In this document: positions 1 through 16,460 of the stretch, piece after piece
How positions within the stretch are numbered: position 1 is the stretch's first letter
Layout: each line of letters begins with the position of its first letter
NCBI GenBank assembly: GCA_964058845.1
Contig: CAXKVR010000495.1
Coordinates: forward strand, 1-31,089
Length of the DNA stretch: 31,089 nt
Direction: 5' to 3'
Source: Carex sylvatica
Lineage: Eukaryota; Streptophyta; Magnoliopsida; Poales; Cyperaceae
Notes under the pieces: generated by a model
Seen by the model: the letters and a program-made list of their open reading frames with translations, nothing else
Told to the model about the DNA's origin: nothing
The model's database searches: none
Position numbers and translations under genes: made by a program

Positions 1-117
1 AAAATGAATCACTTGATAGTATTATGTTTTACTATTTTAATAATATATCTTTAATTAAATTCACATAACAATTAAAAATTAAAAAATAAATTCATATTGC
101 TATTGCCTAGTGAACAT

Positions 118-524
118 GAGGAGGGATCCAATTACAACATTTGAAAGTTACAATATTTTACAACAATTTGATTTTGCGATTTTGAAAGTCCAAATAGTCG
201 ATCGAAACCGTTCAACATGATATCTATATTAAAATATGTTTGAAAATCAAATTTTATATTTTTTAATTTTTTTTACTATTTATTAAGTATTTTATAAAAT
301 AATTGTTTTTCAGTGGTCCAGAATATTGTCTAAAACGACAATTTTGTAAAATACTTAATAAATAGTAAAAAAAATTCAAAAAAAATGTAATTTTAATCTT
401 CAAGCACATTTTAATATAGATATCATATTTAATGATTTGGATTGACTATTTAGACTTTGAAAATAAAAAAATCAAATTGTTGTAAAATGTTGTAACTTTC
501 AAATGTTTAAATAGATCTCTCCTC
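118..524. repeat. Mutator-type fold-back MITE, family 1, full copy
   Basis: This 407-bp element has ends reading GAGGAGGGATC and, inverted, GAGGAGAGATC. It is flanked by near-identical 9-mers, AGTGAACAT (109-117) and ATTGAACAT (525-533), i.e. a 9-bp target duplication with one mismatch. The two halves are inverted copies of each other almost to the centre: the ACTATTTATTAAGTATTTT block near 280 is matched by its complement near 345. A 9-bp duplication and GA-starting ends fit non-autonomous Mutator-like elements; no transposase is present. Other copies or fragments lie at 4912-5084, 7735-7882, 8300-8545 and 28075-28412. Confidence 0.8.
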
Positions 525-533
525 ATTGAACAT

Positions 534-2050
534 TAAGACATGAGTGGATCTTAAGATAACACAAGATGCTTATAGCCTCTCAATCTAAATTTTCTAGTTT
601 AACCTCAACATATAGATATATTAATAATTAAGTTATATATAAATAATTTAAATACTGTTTGAGTATGCATAAAAATGTTAATGTGTGTATAAGCAGAGAC
701 AAGGAATGTGATAAATGAGCTCTATTTTTTCTTAAAGTTTTGTATTTATGTATGATTTACAATATAATTTAAAGTAAAATATTATGGATATAAATTGATT
801 CTCAATATATATTTCATTTTCATAATTAAAAAAATTGACTCTAGCACAGTACACAGGAGCATATATTTGTATTTAAACATGAACTGAAAATTTGTAATGG
901 TATCCATATCACCATATGCCTCATGTTTAGTTGCGCGCTGTTTTCAAACTGTAGGACCACTCCAAGATATATAACAGATATACCTAAACATTGGAACGGA
1001 TATTTCTATAAATAATGAAAATTTTATAAAAGGTCCTGCCTTCTGAAATTATCAAACAAAGTATCTTTATTTTTTCAAAATTATTGACAACATATTGTTG
1101 TGGCCCCTGCGTTTTCCTCTCTCACTGTCTCCCCCCTTCCTCTTGTTTATTCATGGATTTTTGAAGATTCTACATGTGATAAATTGTCGTTGAACATGTT
1201 TATCAAAATAAAAAAATAAAAAAAAATGACCTCGGAAACTATTGAGTTTTGTTCATTGCAACATGCAATTGAATTTTGACCCGATTATTGAGTACAAAAT
1301 TTATCACTAATTAAAAATGCAATATAGATGTGAACCGATCGAGTTGATCGGAATTTTGATCGGCATTCAAACTCAATCGCTGAGGAATACGGTTCGAACT
1401 TGCGTTGCCTCAGAACTCAAAAATTAAATTCCAAACATATATTCAGGTAATAAGCTATTTAAAACTTTTTAATACATATATTAATATATACATACACACA
1501 CAACTAAGACACTACTAAACTTCATGAAAACATAACATTGCCATGCTGAGTAACTCGAGAGACTTTTCGCTTTCTTGAAAACAAAAACAAAAAAACCTCG
1601 ATCGAGTTCTTGAAACACGCAAGAAAAAACAACCTCGCTGCTATTTATAGATCTATTTTTTCGCTTTCCATAGACTGAAAGAATTGAGTTGGAAAGAGCT
1701 TGCAACTCCCGCTCCTGTTTCCTTTTTTTTCTCTATCTGAATCTGATTTATTCTTTGCTTGCAATTCTCTTTTTGTATGTGAAGTTGCCCATAACTGAAA
1801 CCCATGGGAAACATCTCTAACTTATTGAAGAATAAAATATTTTTTGGATGAGTAGTTTATTTGTTTTGAGTTTTTGCCGAGGTTTGAGGGGCCTTTTATA
1901 TGAAAGCTAGTGCCAATGGATTAGTGGGTTTCTAGGGGCTGTCTTTATCATGTGCTGATCGGAAGGAATTGAAAGACAGAGCATCTGTCTACGGCTCTAT
2001 GGGCGGTGGAAAAATTAAATTAAATGATTTAATTACATATTTGCTACCCG
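534..2050. other. Intergenic, no gene seen
   Basis: AT-rich DNA with only short chance open frames, none with recognisable protein character. A (CA)-rich stretch near 1490-1505 and several A or T runs are present. I see nothing supportable as a promoter or gene. Confidence 0.5.
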
Positions 2051-2059
2051 CAATTGTTT

Positions 2060-2278
2060 GAATGCATATCCTCTGCATTAACTCAAAAATAAATTTTTTG
2101 AATTAATGAATTTCAACCGTCTGATTTTAAACGGAGCCAATTCGACTCCTACTTATAATATAGAGGCCCTTTAATAATAATGTGAATTTAGTCTGCACGA
2201 ATCTTAAAACAGATTGAATGATCAATATTCATTAACTCAAAAGATTCCCTTTTGAGTTAATGCAGAGGATACGAATTC
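2060..2278. repeat. Mutator-type MITE, family 2, copy A
   Basis: This 219-bp element has terminal inverted repeats containing TATCCTCTGCATTAACTC and is flanked by a perfect 9-bp target duplication CAATTGTTT (2051-2059 and 2279-2287). The interior shares short blocks such as ACCGTCTGATT and CACGAATCTTAAA with the copy at 19557-19769. There is no coding capacity. The perfect duplication indicates a fairly young insertion. Confidence 0.88.
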
Positions 2279-2287
2279 CAATTGTTT

Positions 2288-3136
2288 AGGGCCATAGAAA
2301 GTGCGAAGGAAAGATTTAATTATGATATTACCAAAGGAAGAGAAACGAGGAAAAATATTATTTTGTTAAGGGCTTCAAATAAAACTATTCCTTTATTATT
2401 GCCAGAGCAGGTTTGAATTATTGTTGTGGTAACTGGTAAAGTGAGTTGCGTTTGGGATAAAAGTGTTTGGACTATTTTAGATTTGTAGGTGCCAACACAG
2501 AGACCAAACTCCACTGGTGGGATATTTAGTCAAACAGAAGAGACGCGTGAGGCCCCCCAGGCCCCACCAAAAGAAACGCGGAAGGTCCATCTCTAAAAAT
2601 AAAGTGAAAATACTCCACATTTTTAGTATGTAAAAATGTAAATGTAAATCCAAATTTATATTTATTTTATCATTCAAAAGTTTGAACAGTAATTTTCTAT
2701 AGTAAAATATTCTAAAAATGTAAACTTTAGTATGTAAGTGTCAAAATGGAATTATGTTAAATGGTTCATATTAACTATTTGAACTTTAAAAACAAAAATA
2801 TTAATCCGTAGTACATAATTATATACACTATGTATAATACACAACTTCACTTGGATCAAAATATATAGTGTAACTATCATGATATTAGTGATATTTAAGC
2901 TTAAATATCACAAATTTTAAAATTTATCAAATCAATTTCAAATAACAAATACATAATGTACAAATCAATTTATGTCATAAGCAGAAATTATATATCTTTT
3001 TTAATTTATCTAGTCTCAAATCAAACTGTCAATGAGAGTTTATGTAAAATATAAAAATTCATCTCGTCACGACTTAATAAGTTAAGGATATTTTTGTATC
3101 TATAATTTTTTTTAAAAGTGCCATGCACTTTTTTGA
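2288..3136. other. Intergenic, no gene seen
   Basis: AT-rich flank between two family 2 MITEs. A short GC-rich patch near 2540-2590 is the only compositional break. No coding or RNA gene signal was recognised. Confidence 0.45.
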
Positions 3137-3323
3137 GAATTTGTATCCTCTGCATTAACTTAAATTTTGAGATAATGCAGAATAAATCTAGACTGTCAGA
3201 TTTGTGTTGACACAAATATTAAACGGCACGTTAATTGCACTTCAGACTAGATTGGTCTGAATCTTGATTGGACGGTTGAGATGCTAAACTCGAAATATAA
3301 GCTAATGCAGAGGATACGGGTTC
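3137..3323. repeat. Mutator-type MITE, family 2, copy B
   Basis: The ends GAATTTGTATCCTCTGCATT and (inverted) GAACCCGTATCCTCTGCATT match the family 2 termini. The flanking 9-mers CTTTTTTGA and TTTTTCTGA are only imperfectly alike, consistent with an older insertion than copy A. The 187-bp element is internally diverged and non-coding. Confidence 0.75.
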
Positions 3324-3340
3324 TTTTTCTGAAATATGGT

Positions 3341-3430
3341 TATAATATGAGCAATAATTGCGCCACTGATTATAATATGAGCAATAATTGCGCCACTGAT
3401 TATAATATGAGCAATAATTGTGCCACTCAT
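3341..3430. repeat. Three tandem 30-bp repeats
   Basis: Three head-to-tail copies of a 30-bp unit (3341-3370, 3371-3400, 3401-3430), beginning TATAATATGAGCAATAATTG. Copies 1 and 2 are identical and copy 3 differs at two positions. The unit is a multiple of three, so a 109-codon open frame at 3281-3610 runs through it and would encode a ten-residue repeat. The frame starts inside a MITE and has no other protein-like features, so I do not call it a gene. Confidence 0.85.
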
Positions 3431-3659
3431 CTAGAAGACGCCAATGCAGGCATACATCTATGTGACTACTTGTTGTCGAGCAGAAGTAGCCAAATCAAAA
3501 TCTCAAGATTTGACGGAAAAGTAGCAAAATTAAAATCTAAAGAGTTTGATAAAAAAAAACAATTACTGATGCAAACGGATTGGACAGTGATAAAATTAGA
3601 AAGCGTCTAATTGTTCACAGACATTTATTTACTATTTGTCTACAAAAAAAATGTTATTT

Positions 3660-4150
3660 AACATGTGCGAATCCTGTAAATTTAATAATTCAATGCTGTA
3701 ACTTATAAAAATAATCTTATAAAAAACATAATAAAAAATTTCAAACATTCAGAAATTTTCATTAACGATTTGCAACTTGGCCAACTTAGTAAACTAACTG
3801 TACTTCGTGTGGGACCACTTGGCAAACTAATTATACTTTTCTTACTAACAGTTAATGAAAGTTATTTGCGGTTAATGATAATTTTACAAAAACTTCTAGA
3901 ACATTCCACAAAAACTTATAGAACATTTCAAGTCATTAGACTTACATCAATCCTGTAAAATAACTAACTCCATGATATTACTTATGTAACAAATAATATA
4001 AAAACGTAATTATCATTTTCAAACATTCAAGAAAACTTTCATTTGACTTGCGTCAATCATGTAAAATTACTAACTCAATTATGTAACTTATATAACACAT
4101 CTTACAAAAAATGTAATTAAAATTTTCAAACATCCGGAAACTTTGAAAGT
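3660..4150. repeat. Diverged repeats related to the downstream satellite
   Basis: Loose repeats of a block built around ATCCTGTAAA, followed by ACTAACTC, a TTATGTAAC-like segment and TTTTCAAACATTC, occur near 3665, 3945 and 4051, the last two about 106 bp apart. They lead into the clearer satellite at 4195-4680 and may be its decayed edge. No gene is visible. Confidence 0.5.
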
Positions 4151-4194
4151 ACCAGCACAAATTTAATGTGTCATATCCTGTAAATTTATAAGAT

Positions 4195-4680
4195 CAATAA
4201 TCCATATCACTTCTCTATCATCTCTTTTCTCCAGATTTTCACAAGATGAATACTGTTAAATTATAATATGAATACTGTAAAATTACAAGATGAATACTGT
4301 AAAATTAACAAATCAATACTCCATATCGCCTCTCTATCATCTCTTTCCTCCAGATTTTCACAAGATGAATACTGTAAAATTACAAGATGAATAATGTAAA
4401 ATTAACAGGGAAAATACTGTAAAATTAACAGATCAATACTTCATATCGCCTCTCTATCATCTCTTTCCTTCAGATCTCCACAAGATGATACTGTAAAATG
4501 ACAAAATGAATACCGTAAAATGACAAAATGAATACTGTAAAATTAACATATCAATACTCCATATCGCCTCTCTATCATCTCTTTCCTCCAGATTTCTACA
4601 AGATGAATACTGTAAAATTAACGGAAAAATACTGTAAAATTAACAGATCAGTACTTCATATCGCCTCTCTATCATCTCTC
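4195..4680. repeat. ~120-bp satellite with nested short repeats
   Basis: Five blocks begin CCATATCGCCTCTCTATCAT or a close variant at about 4201, 4321, 4441, 4559 and 4656, giving periods of about 120, 120, 118 and 97 bp. Each block continues with CTCTTTCCTCCAGATTT and then two to four copies of a roughly 20-bp unit containing GAATACTGTAAAATTA. Differing numbers of the inner unit explain the differing outer periods. Open frames across it are by-products of the repeat. Confidence 0.85.
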
Positions 4681-4911
4681 ATCGATGTCGCTTTTCTCAG
4701 ATCATCTCCTCATATCTCCTCCATATCGAAATTCAACAAAAATAAAGAAATAATTACGAGATCCCTTACTGTATCAAATCAAATAACAAATTCAAATAAA
4801 AGTTCAAATAAAAGTTCAAAACAATGCTAGATCTGTTACTGCATCAAATCAAACAATAAATTCAATAGAAATAAAGAAATAACTCATTAGATTTAAATTC
4901 AGACCATTGAA

Positions 4912-5084
4912 TTTTATACCCATCTTAATAAATAGTAAAAAAATTCCAAAAAATATAAAATTTGGTCTCCAAGCACATTTTATTGTGGATATCACATCTA
5001 ACGGTTTGGATCAACGATTTGGACTTTGAAAATGTAAAAAATACTTGTTGTAACTAAAAAATATTGTAACTTGATCCCTCCTCA
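4912..5084. repeat. Family 1 fold-back element, right half only
   Basis: Aligns by eye with the right arm of the 118-524 element: AATAAATAGTAAAAAAATTC, AAGCACATTTTAT, ACGGTTTGGAT and a terminus TTGATCCCTCCTCAT. The left arm is missing, so this is a truncated copy. It abuts the AT microsatellite that follows. Confidence 0.65.
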
Positions 5085-5085
5085 T

Positions 5086-5303
5086 ATTATATACATACAT
5101 TATATTATATTATATTATATTATATTATATTATATTATATTATATTATATTATATTATATTATATTATATTATATTATATTATATTATATACATATACAT
5201 ATATATATATATATTATATATATATACATACATATATTATATTAAATACACATATATTATATATTATATTATATTATATTATATACACATATATTATATA
5301 TAC
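5086..5303. repeat. (TATAT)n microsatellite and AT dinucleotide tract
   Basis: About 100 bp of near-perfect 5-bp TATAT repeats, then interrupted TA/CATA-rich DNA to about 5300. The open frame across it encodes only low-complexity Ile/Tyr/Leu and is not a gene. A related AT tract at 8535-8600 sits in the same position relative to family 1 and minisatellite sequence. Confidence 0.9.
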
Positions 5304-5367
5304 ATAAAAAAACACGTGGATATTTTATTTATTCAAATTCTATTATAGTGCAAAAAAAAAAAAAAAA

Positions 5368-5560
5368 ATTCAGGACTGTTGATTTTTTCCACAGTTCTGA
5401 ATAAAAATTCAGGACCATGGAAAAAATTCACGGTTCTAAATAAAAATTCAGGGCCGTGGAATTTTTTCACGGTTCTGAATAAAAATTAAGGCCGTGGATT
5501 TTTTCCACAGTTCTGAATAAAAATTCAGGGCCGTGGAAGAAATTCACGATTTGAGCATTT
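5368..5560. repeat. 38-40-bp minisatellite with palindromic core, copy 1
   Basis: Five tandem units start near 5368, 5406, 5446, 5485 and 5523. Each runs ATTCAGG(G/A)CCGTGGA, then an A/T stretch, CACGGTTCTGAATAAAA. Each carries a short dyad (CCGTGGA..TCCACGG) whose central A/T run reads as A-rich in some units and T-rich in others. A second array lies at 8666-8800, and the flanks are also shared (see 8590-8870). Confidence 0.8.
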
Positions 5561-5639
5561 TTTAAATTCTGATCAGAGCCTAGTTATTTTTATTAAAATA
5601 TTTTTAAAAATGGATAAAAATAAAAATCTCGGCAGATCC

Positions 5640-6560
5640 GCAGAGCATTTGAGCCGTTCGTTCATCTTTCATGTGTGAAAAATGTTATTTTTTGTCACTA
5701 AATTCTCAAAATACATTTTTTCAGTAAAAATTAGATATCAAACCACTCAATTATTTATTATGCAAAAAAAAAATCATATTTAAATTTCGAACATGCAACC
5801 TTCAAATAGTATTATTATAAGAACAGTTGGTAATTGTTTAATTGCTTTGTTTATACTTTATACCGATCCAAACCGTCCAACAGAAAAATGGATGCCTGGA
5901 TTGGTTCACTGTAGATTTACTTATTTTAGAAGGCCTAAGCGAGATTTATATATGTATAATTGCCTAATTGGTGAATCCACTAAGCATAAGCATTGATCAC
6001 TGTCAGGTGGATAGAACGTAATTTACCTACTCATAATACACAAATCCACGAGATGTTTGTTTTTGGGGAAACCATGGGCTATTGTTATTTGCCAAATCCT
6101 TGAATCAATAGTTTTCACCAAGTAACATTACCATTAATCAATAAACCCACTAGCTCGACGCGTGGTTTCTTTTTGCCTTGTAGTACTGGTACTAAGCAAA
6201 ATTTTCATTAAATGTTTTTGCTTGGCTCATTTGAGTCGGTGGAAAATTGGAGATTGCGAATATAGAAAAAGTTTAGTGTTTCAGAACTCGGCGATTAATG
6301 GAAAAAAAACAAAAAAAAGAGGAGGAAGGAAAAGTGACGTTATGATCGGATCTAATTATGGAGTTTAATTACTCCAAAATGAAAATTTTGAGGGAGGAGA
6401 GGAAAGAAGAGGTGAAGTTTAAATTATGTATTTTCGACTTACGGGTCGTGTAAGAAAAAAAAAAAATACTCTATGTATTTTTCTGATTTTTTTTTCGCCT
6501 CAAATCAGAGTAGTGTGTAAAGATGATATTTTTCTGTATTTCTTTTCTTCTCTTTACAAT
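5640..6560. other. Intergenic, no gene seen
   Basis: Short open frames here (for example around 5793-5996 and 6162-6368) lack protein family features. A poly(A)-rich, lysine-coding stretch near 6300 is low complexity. Nothing else is supportable. Confidence 0.4.
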
Positions 6561-6794
6561 AGAAGTGTAAACGGATAGGATATTTTCCATTAATGTCTAG
6601 ATCTGTCTTTAAATTTTTGCAGATTCAGATATTCATATACAAATAATTTGCAAATACAAATAAATATACATATACAGTTTTATGTTTTGAAAGCCGATAC
6701 GAATCTGTATCTGTATTTTTTAAATTTTTTTGATATTTATTTGTGCAAATACAAATAATTATTTTTATATGTAAATTTTTATTTCGCTTTTTAT

Positions 6795-6957
6795 AGTCAT
6801 ATATTTTTAGAGAGGAATATCCATTTGTTTTAGATAATTATCCGTCTTGATATTTTTAATTTTTCAAATATTCGCACAAGCAGATACGGATTATCCATAT
6901 CCATTAATATTTTATCCATTTGTTTTAGAGTCATATATTTTTAGAGGGGAATATCTA
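6795..6957. repeat. Imperfect direct duplication in AT-rich DNA
   Basis: AGTCATATATTTTTAGAG followed by GAATATC occurs near 6795 and again near 6928, and ATCCATTTGTTTTAGA occurs near 6819 and 6914. This indicates an old short-range duplication. Scattered TATCCGT/ATACGGAT words around 6550-6900 resemble the subterminal words of the hAT element at 20670-21415, so this may be a decayed relative. Confidence 0.45.
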
Positions 6958-6979
6958 TTTTATTATTTTTTATTATTAA

Positions 6980-7730
6980 AAATATGGTTATATAACTTAT
7001 GTTCGTGATTAATTTTTGTTAACGAGATGTATATTTTGTAATTATGTAATAAGTTTAACATGATAATTATTTTTGTTCATCATAATAATCAACTATCTGA
7101 ATTAATCTGTATTTTGGGAGAATTACACCTATACCACTAAAAAACTATGAAATTGCGTATTTCTTCCTCTAAATTCTATATTTACATATTCACCATAAAA
7201 AGTTACAATAATTAACATATTTATATAATTAATTGAAAACTGAAATTAATTAGATATAATCTTATATAAAATACAATTAAGCACTCCCTTTTCTTGTTTT
7301 TTGAGCTTGGAAATTTAACGGTGTTGGTTTCAGTAGTAGCTAGACCAATATATTAGTAAAATTTAGAATGAAGAGCTGTATAAGTGCTTTTCTGAAGTTT
7401 TTCATAATTATTATATTGTCCTTATGTTTACTGCTCATGACCCCTTTAAGTGTGCTCTGTTTCAATCTCAAAAGTTGACATATTGTTTTTGAACTAAGAA
7501 AAATGGAAATTTCAGATAGAGCATTTGCTTCTCCAATGTATTAGGGGCGGAGTCAGATTTTTGAATTATGGGGGTCAATTATATAAAAATTTTATACCGT
7601 AAATGGAAGTCAATTTACAGTATTTATAACATTTTGATCTAAACTATACATAAAATCACATATACATACATAAATCTTAAAATTAAGTGAGAATCAATTG
7701 ACCCTCTGTTACTGTCTCTGCCTCTGCATA
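6980..7730. other. Intergenic, no gene seen
   Basis: AT-rich DNA without tandem structure or recognisable coding sequence. Confidence 0.4.
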
Positions 7731-7734
7731 AATG

Positions 7735-7882
7735 TAAAAAAATTCCAAAAAATGTAAAATTTGGTCTCCAAGCACATTTTATTATGGAGATCACATCTAA
7801 CGGTTTGGATCGACGATTTGGACTTTGAAAATGTAGAAAATACTTGTTGTAACTTGTTGTAACTTGATCCCTCCTCATATAA
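7735..7882. repeat. Family 1 fold-back element, right half
   Basis: Carries AAAAAAATTCC, TTTGGTCTCCAAGCACATTT, ACGGTTTGGATCGACGATTT and the terminus TTGATCCCTCCTCAT. It is very similar to 4912-5084, including the following AT-rich DNA, so these two truncated copies probably share an ancestor rather than being independent insertions. Confidence 0.65.
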
Positions 7883-8299
7883 TATAATATATGTATATGT
7901 ATATGTATATAAATATCAAATTTGACCTCTGTTGGTAAATTAGTAAGTTTGTACTAATACAGGGACCAAACTGATTACACCAGCATTCAAAAATACACAG
8001 AATTGACACAAATTTCAATTTATTTGGATTTTTCTACAGTTATGAATTTTCAAAGTTCAGCTTTGAAAAAAACTTTAAATATCCATAACTTTGGCTAAGA
8101 AAGTCGGATTTGCGCGTATGACCACTTTTCGGAAAGGGAGAGATGAGACGGATCCAAATTTTGCCCGGAGAAAAACCCCCGGGCATCGTGAGAGGCATTC
8201 AGAGCATTAGAATTTCAAAAAAAAATGTTGTTTAGTACCCCAAAAATTCAGTTTAAGTTTTCGTTCAACGGTAGACGTACAACGATCAGTATTTTCAAA

Positions 8300-8545
8300 G
8301 ATTTCAGATTCCAAATAGTCGATCCAAACCGTTCAACATAATGGGTACGTTAAAATATGCTTGCATATCAAATTTTATATTTTTTGAAATTTGTTTACTA
8401 TTTATTAAGTATTTAACAAAATCGCTATATTCAGACCATTGAACTTTGTACTCATCTTAATAAATAGCAAAAAAATTTCAAAAAATATAAAATTTGATAT
8501 GCAAGCACATTTTAACATATCCATCATGTTGAACATTTATATTAT
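8300..8545. repeat. Family 1 fold-back element, both ends truncated
   Basis: Retains the central inverted repeat of the family: AAACCGTTCAACAT on the left and its complement near 8525, with ACTATTTATTAAGTATTT and its complement near 8400-8465 around the axis. The outer GAGGAGGGATC termini are missing; the right side is interrupted by an AT microsatellite. Confidence 0.65.
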
Positions 8546-8589
8546 ATATACATATACGTATACATATACATATACATATATTATATTAT

Positions 8590-8870
8590 ATTATATATAC
8601 ATAAAAAAAAATCAAACTGTGGATATTTTATTTATTCAAACCCTATTATAAAGCAAAAAAAAAAAATCAGGACCGTGAAAAAAATTCAGAGCCGTAGAAT
8701 TTTTCCACGGTTCTGAATAAAAATCAGGGCCGTGGATTTTTTCCACGGTTCTGAATAAAAATTCAGGGTTGTGGAAAAAATTCACGATTTGGGCATTTTA
8801 AAATTCTGATCAAACCTTGGTTATTTTTATTAAAATATTTTTAATAATGGGTAAAAATAAAAATCTCGGG
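8590..8870. repeat. Minisatellite copy 2 and shared flanks
   Basis: The array at 8666-8800 contains about three units of the same 38-40-bp repeat as 5368-5560. The preceding GTGGATATTTTATTTATTC-like segment and the following TTATTTTTATTAAAATATTT and AAAATAAAAATCTCGG segments are also shared with 5310-5345 and 5583-5632. Both arrays are therefore parts of one larger repeated unit. Confidence 0.75.
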
Positions 8871-9349
8871 CGGATCTGTGTCTTATTACGTCCTTCAAAT
8901 TTTGATTTTCGACGGGTTATTGGTTTATGGTCTCAGCGAAAAAATTTCCCTCAAAATTCGTCATTGACCGTTGTTGGTGATAAGCAGCATATTTGCTTAT
9001 AGAAGTTTCTTGTCAATTTAAGGCTCATTTTACGTTACAAAATTACAGTGGAGCTTAATAAATCTATACAATATACACAATGCCAATAACATCTGTAGTA
9101 TCCCTATAAGTATATTTGTAGTAAAATGTGCCATGAAGATAAAACAAAAAAGGCCTCAATATTTGCTGAACTCCAGAAATAGTAGATATTTTTGTCACGA
9201 ACTGATTAAATGAGCCTTAATCTCGGTAAATAAATTTCTATAAGCTTGGTAATACAAGACAAAATTAGAAGCTCTATTCTGATTATTTTTTAACGCAGAT
9301 TGGAAAAGCATTGCACATTGCCTTAACTATCAAAATACTTGCGCCCATG
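8871..9349. other. 3' flank of the ALD1 gene, no feature seen
   Basis: No coding or repeat signal was recognised in this stretch, which lies beyond the 3' end of the minus-strand ALD1 gene. Confidence 0.4.
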
Positions 9350-9355
9350 TTTATT
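9350..9355 (-). terminator. Possible poly(A) signal for ALD1
   Basis: The minus strand reads AATAAA about 60 bp past the ALD1 stop codon, a normal place for a plant near-upstream element. In AT-rich DNA this hexamer also occurs by chance. Confidence 0.35.
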
Positions 9356-9414
9356 TTTAATATCTATGGTAATTAGAACGTAAATTCATAAGAAACACCA
9401 AAACAAAACATTAA

Positions 9415-14364
<4,950 letters not shown>

Positions 14365-14369
14365 GTAAA

Positions 14370-15830
14370 CTAAAAAAGAAAGCAAAGAATTAAACAAAGA
14401 AAAACATGAATAATTTAATATGAATATATATCTTTAGGATGCACAGAACATTACATGGACATGATCACTTTAGTTTGCATGATGTGTCTAAAAGGTAGTA
14501 TATATTGTTTAGAGATGACCTAAACCTTGTGTTTCTAAAACTAACAGTTTATTAACTAGTAGTATGGAAAATGCATTAGTATTTATAGACTCCATGACTA
14601 TAAAATAGGTTGAAAATGTTTTCCATGGTCAAAAGCCAAACCACTGTGGGTTCAAACCTAATTCAAAATCCAGGTTGTCTGTAAGATCTATTCCTGGCAC
14701 ATGCACAAATTATTATAGGGTTTCTTAGTGTACATCTCTACTTTGGAATGTGAGAGGTTTGATAGATACATGCATGCCATTCATGCAATAATAATACTTG
14801 CTTATAACTTGCAGCTCTATACTTTGACCATAAAATTGACCTTAGAAAAAAGAGAATACAACCTAGAGAATGCATGGATTTACCTAACACGTAGCACAAT
14901 AGAAAGTCTAGAAGAAATTCTTTTGCTGGAATGTCTGAATTTTCAAATTAGGTCCCCTTACCTAGATTAGATTTTTATATATCATCATGGAATTGCAGTG
15001 CACTTCAAGCTGGTCCTTAAAGAAACTTACTTCCCACGTGGATTTGGACCATGCTGTTTGAATTCTCAAACTGAAAGATTTAAAGTATGCATCACAGAAA
15101 AACAAATAAATAAATAACATTTCCTATAGCATGGTGCTGAAGGATTTTATAGAGGTGATGCACGTGAATGTCATTGTAAAAATGTGGATGGATGGCTTAT
15201 ATTTTCATTTGAGGGTTAGAGTTGTGTGAAGGTGAAAACTTTTGGTGGATGATACATGGCATTTCAAGGTGAAAACTTTTCATTTGAGTACAGGATTGAT
15301 AATTTGGCATCCATGATATCAACTGTGGGGTTGAGGAAGTTGAGGGTAAATGAACTTTGCATTTTTGTGCTTTGGGTGTGCGTGTTCTAATTTCTAAAAG
15401 TTGTTTCTAAAAGGAAATGGAACTAGGTGATATACGGACAAGATTTATTATAATTTTTACATCTAAAGATTTTTTTTTTAAAAATAAATGATATAATTGT
15501 TGACCTACAGTTCCTAAAATTTGGGATTTCTCGAACACACATTGGCAAGCAAATAGAACATGTTTGAAACAGCTCCAAATTTTTTCTTTCAATTATTTAT
15601 TTGAGATATGCAAAACTGTTAATATGAAATTCTTAAAATTTAACAGATATTGTTCCTTGACACGCATTACCTGTTTTGTTTTTCCTTGTCTGAAGCAAGT
15701 ACAAACGGAAAAGAAGATTTTAGAGTACCTTCTATGCTTATTAGTCCCCTAGAATTTGTTAAGATAATGTCTTTGCAAAGAGCATTTGAGGGACCCTTCT
15801 TAATAACATCCAGCATTCAAGAACCAGCCG
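14370..15830. promoter_or_regulatory. ALD1 upstream region, promoter not resolved
   Basis: This stretch lies immediately 5' of the ALD1 gene and would hold its promoter, or an additional first exon if the acceptor CTTTTTTAG at 14370 is used. I could not identify a convincing TATA box, transit-peptide exon or W-box cluster. The short open frames have no protein character. Confidence 0.3.
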
Positions 15831-16460
15831 GTTAATTTGGTCCAGTTCACCTAGTTTCCAAAAAAATCATATGGTTCCTTCATTTTCATGGGACTGATTG
15901 GATATTTAGTTCATTAGCTGGATCAAACCGGTTTTAAGCTTTAGTTTCCACTAATTGTTGGTTGGACCATACGGTTCCATTCAATCAGATATCCAGTTGC
16001 TCAATGCTTCAACTTATTAAACTTGGCTCAATAGGTTTTAGATTAAGATAGAGTCAGTTCAAATTGGCCATTTAGCTACTGATCTTGGTTGGATTAGATC
16101 CTGGTTCTGCTCTATTTGCAGAATGTAAAACCATAGAATTGAAACATTTACTTGTTCTTTCTTCCCAAGTCAGATGGCTAACATTAGGTCAAGCCAGACC
16201 TTTCTAGGGTTCCAGATCACATGCTGGCCTTTTTATTCTCTCAAATTCAGGTCCAGTTGGATTCTACATGAGTTCAACCAGGTCAGGCTAGTTCTTCAAT
16301 TTGGAACAGAATTTTCAAGTTCAGTCTAAGGCTCTAAGTTCAATACCTTGTATCATTATTTAATTTCAAACCAATTAATCATTGGGTTAATTTAAGTGTA
16401 GGTCAGGTATTAGGTTATTCTATTTAATAGATCTGATTCATGCTTCAAACAAGTTTCCTT
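15831..16460. repeat. Degenerate GGTCCAG/GGTCAGG-rich sequence
   Basis: Words such as GGTCCAGTT, GGTTTTA, AACCGGTT and GGTCAGG recur irregularly on this stretch, which suggests a decayed simple or transposon-derived sequence. No unit length could be fixed by eye and no terminal repeats were found. Confidence 0.3.

Noticed and set aside
3281..3610. 109-codon open frame with a ten-residue repeat
   Set aside because: It starts inside a MITE and is open mainly because a 30-bp tandem repeat keeps frame; no family features.
4528..5307. Open frames across the satellite and AT microsatellite
   Set aside because: Low-complexity translations of tandem repeats.
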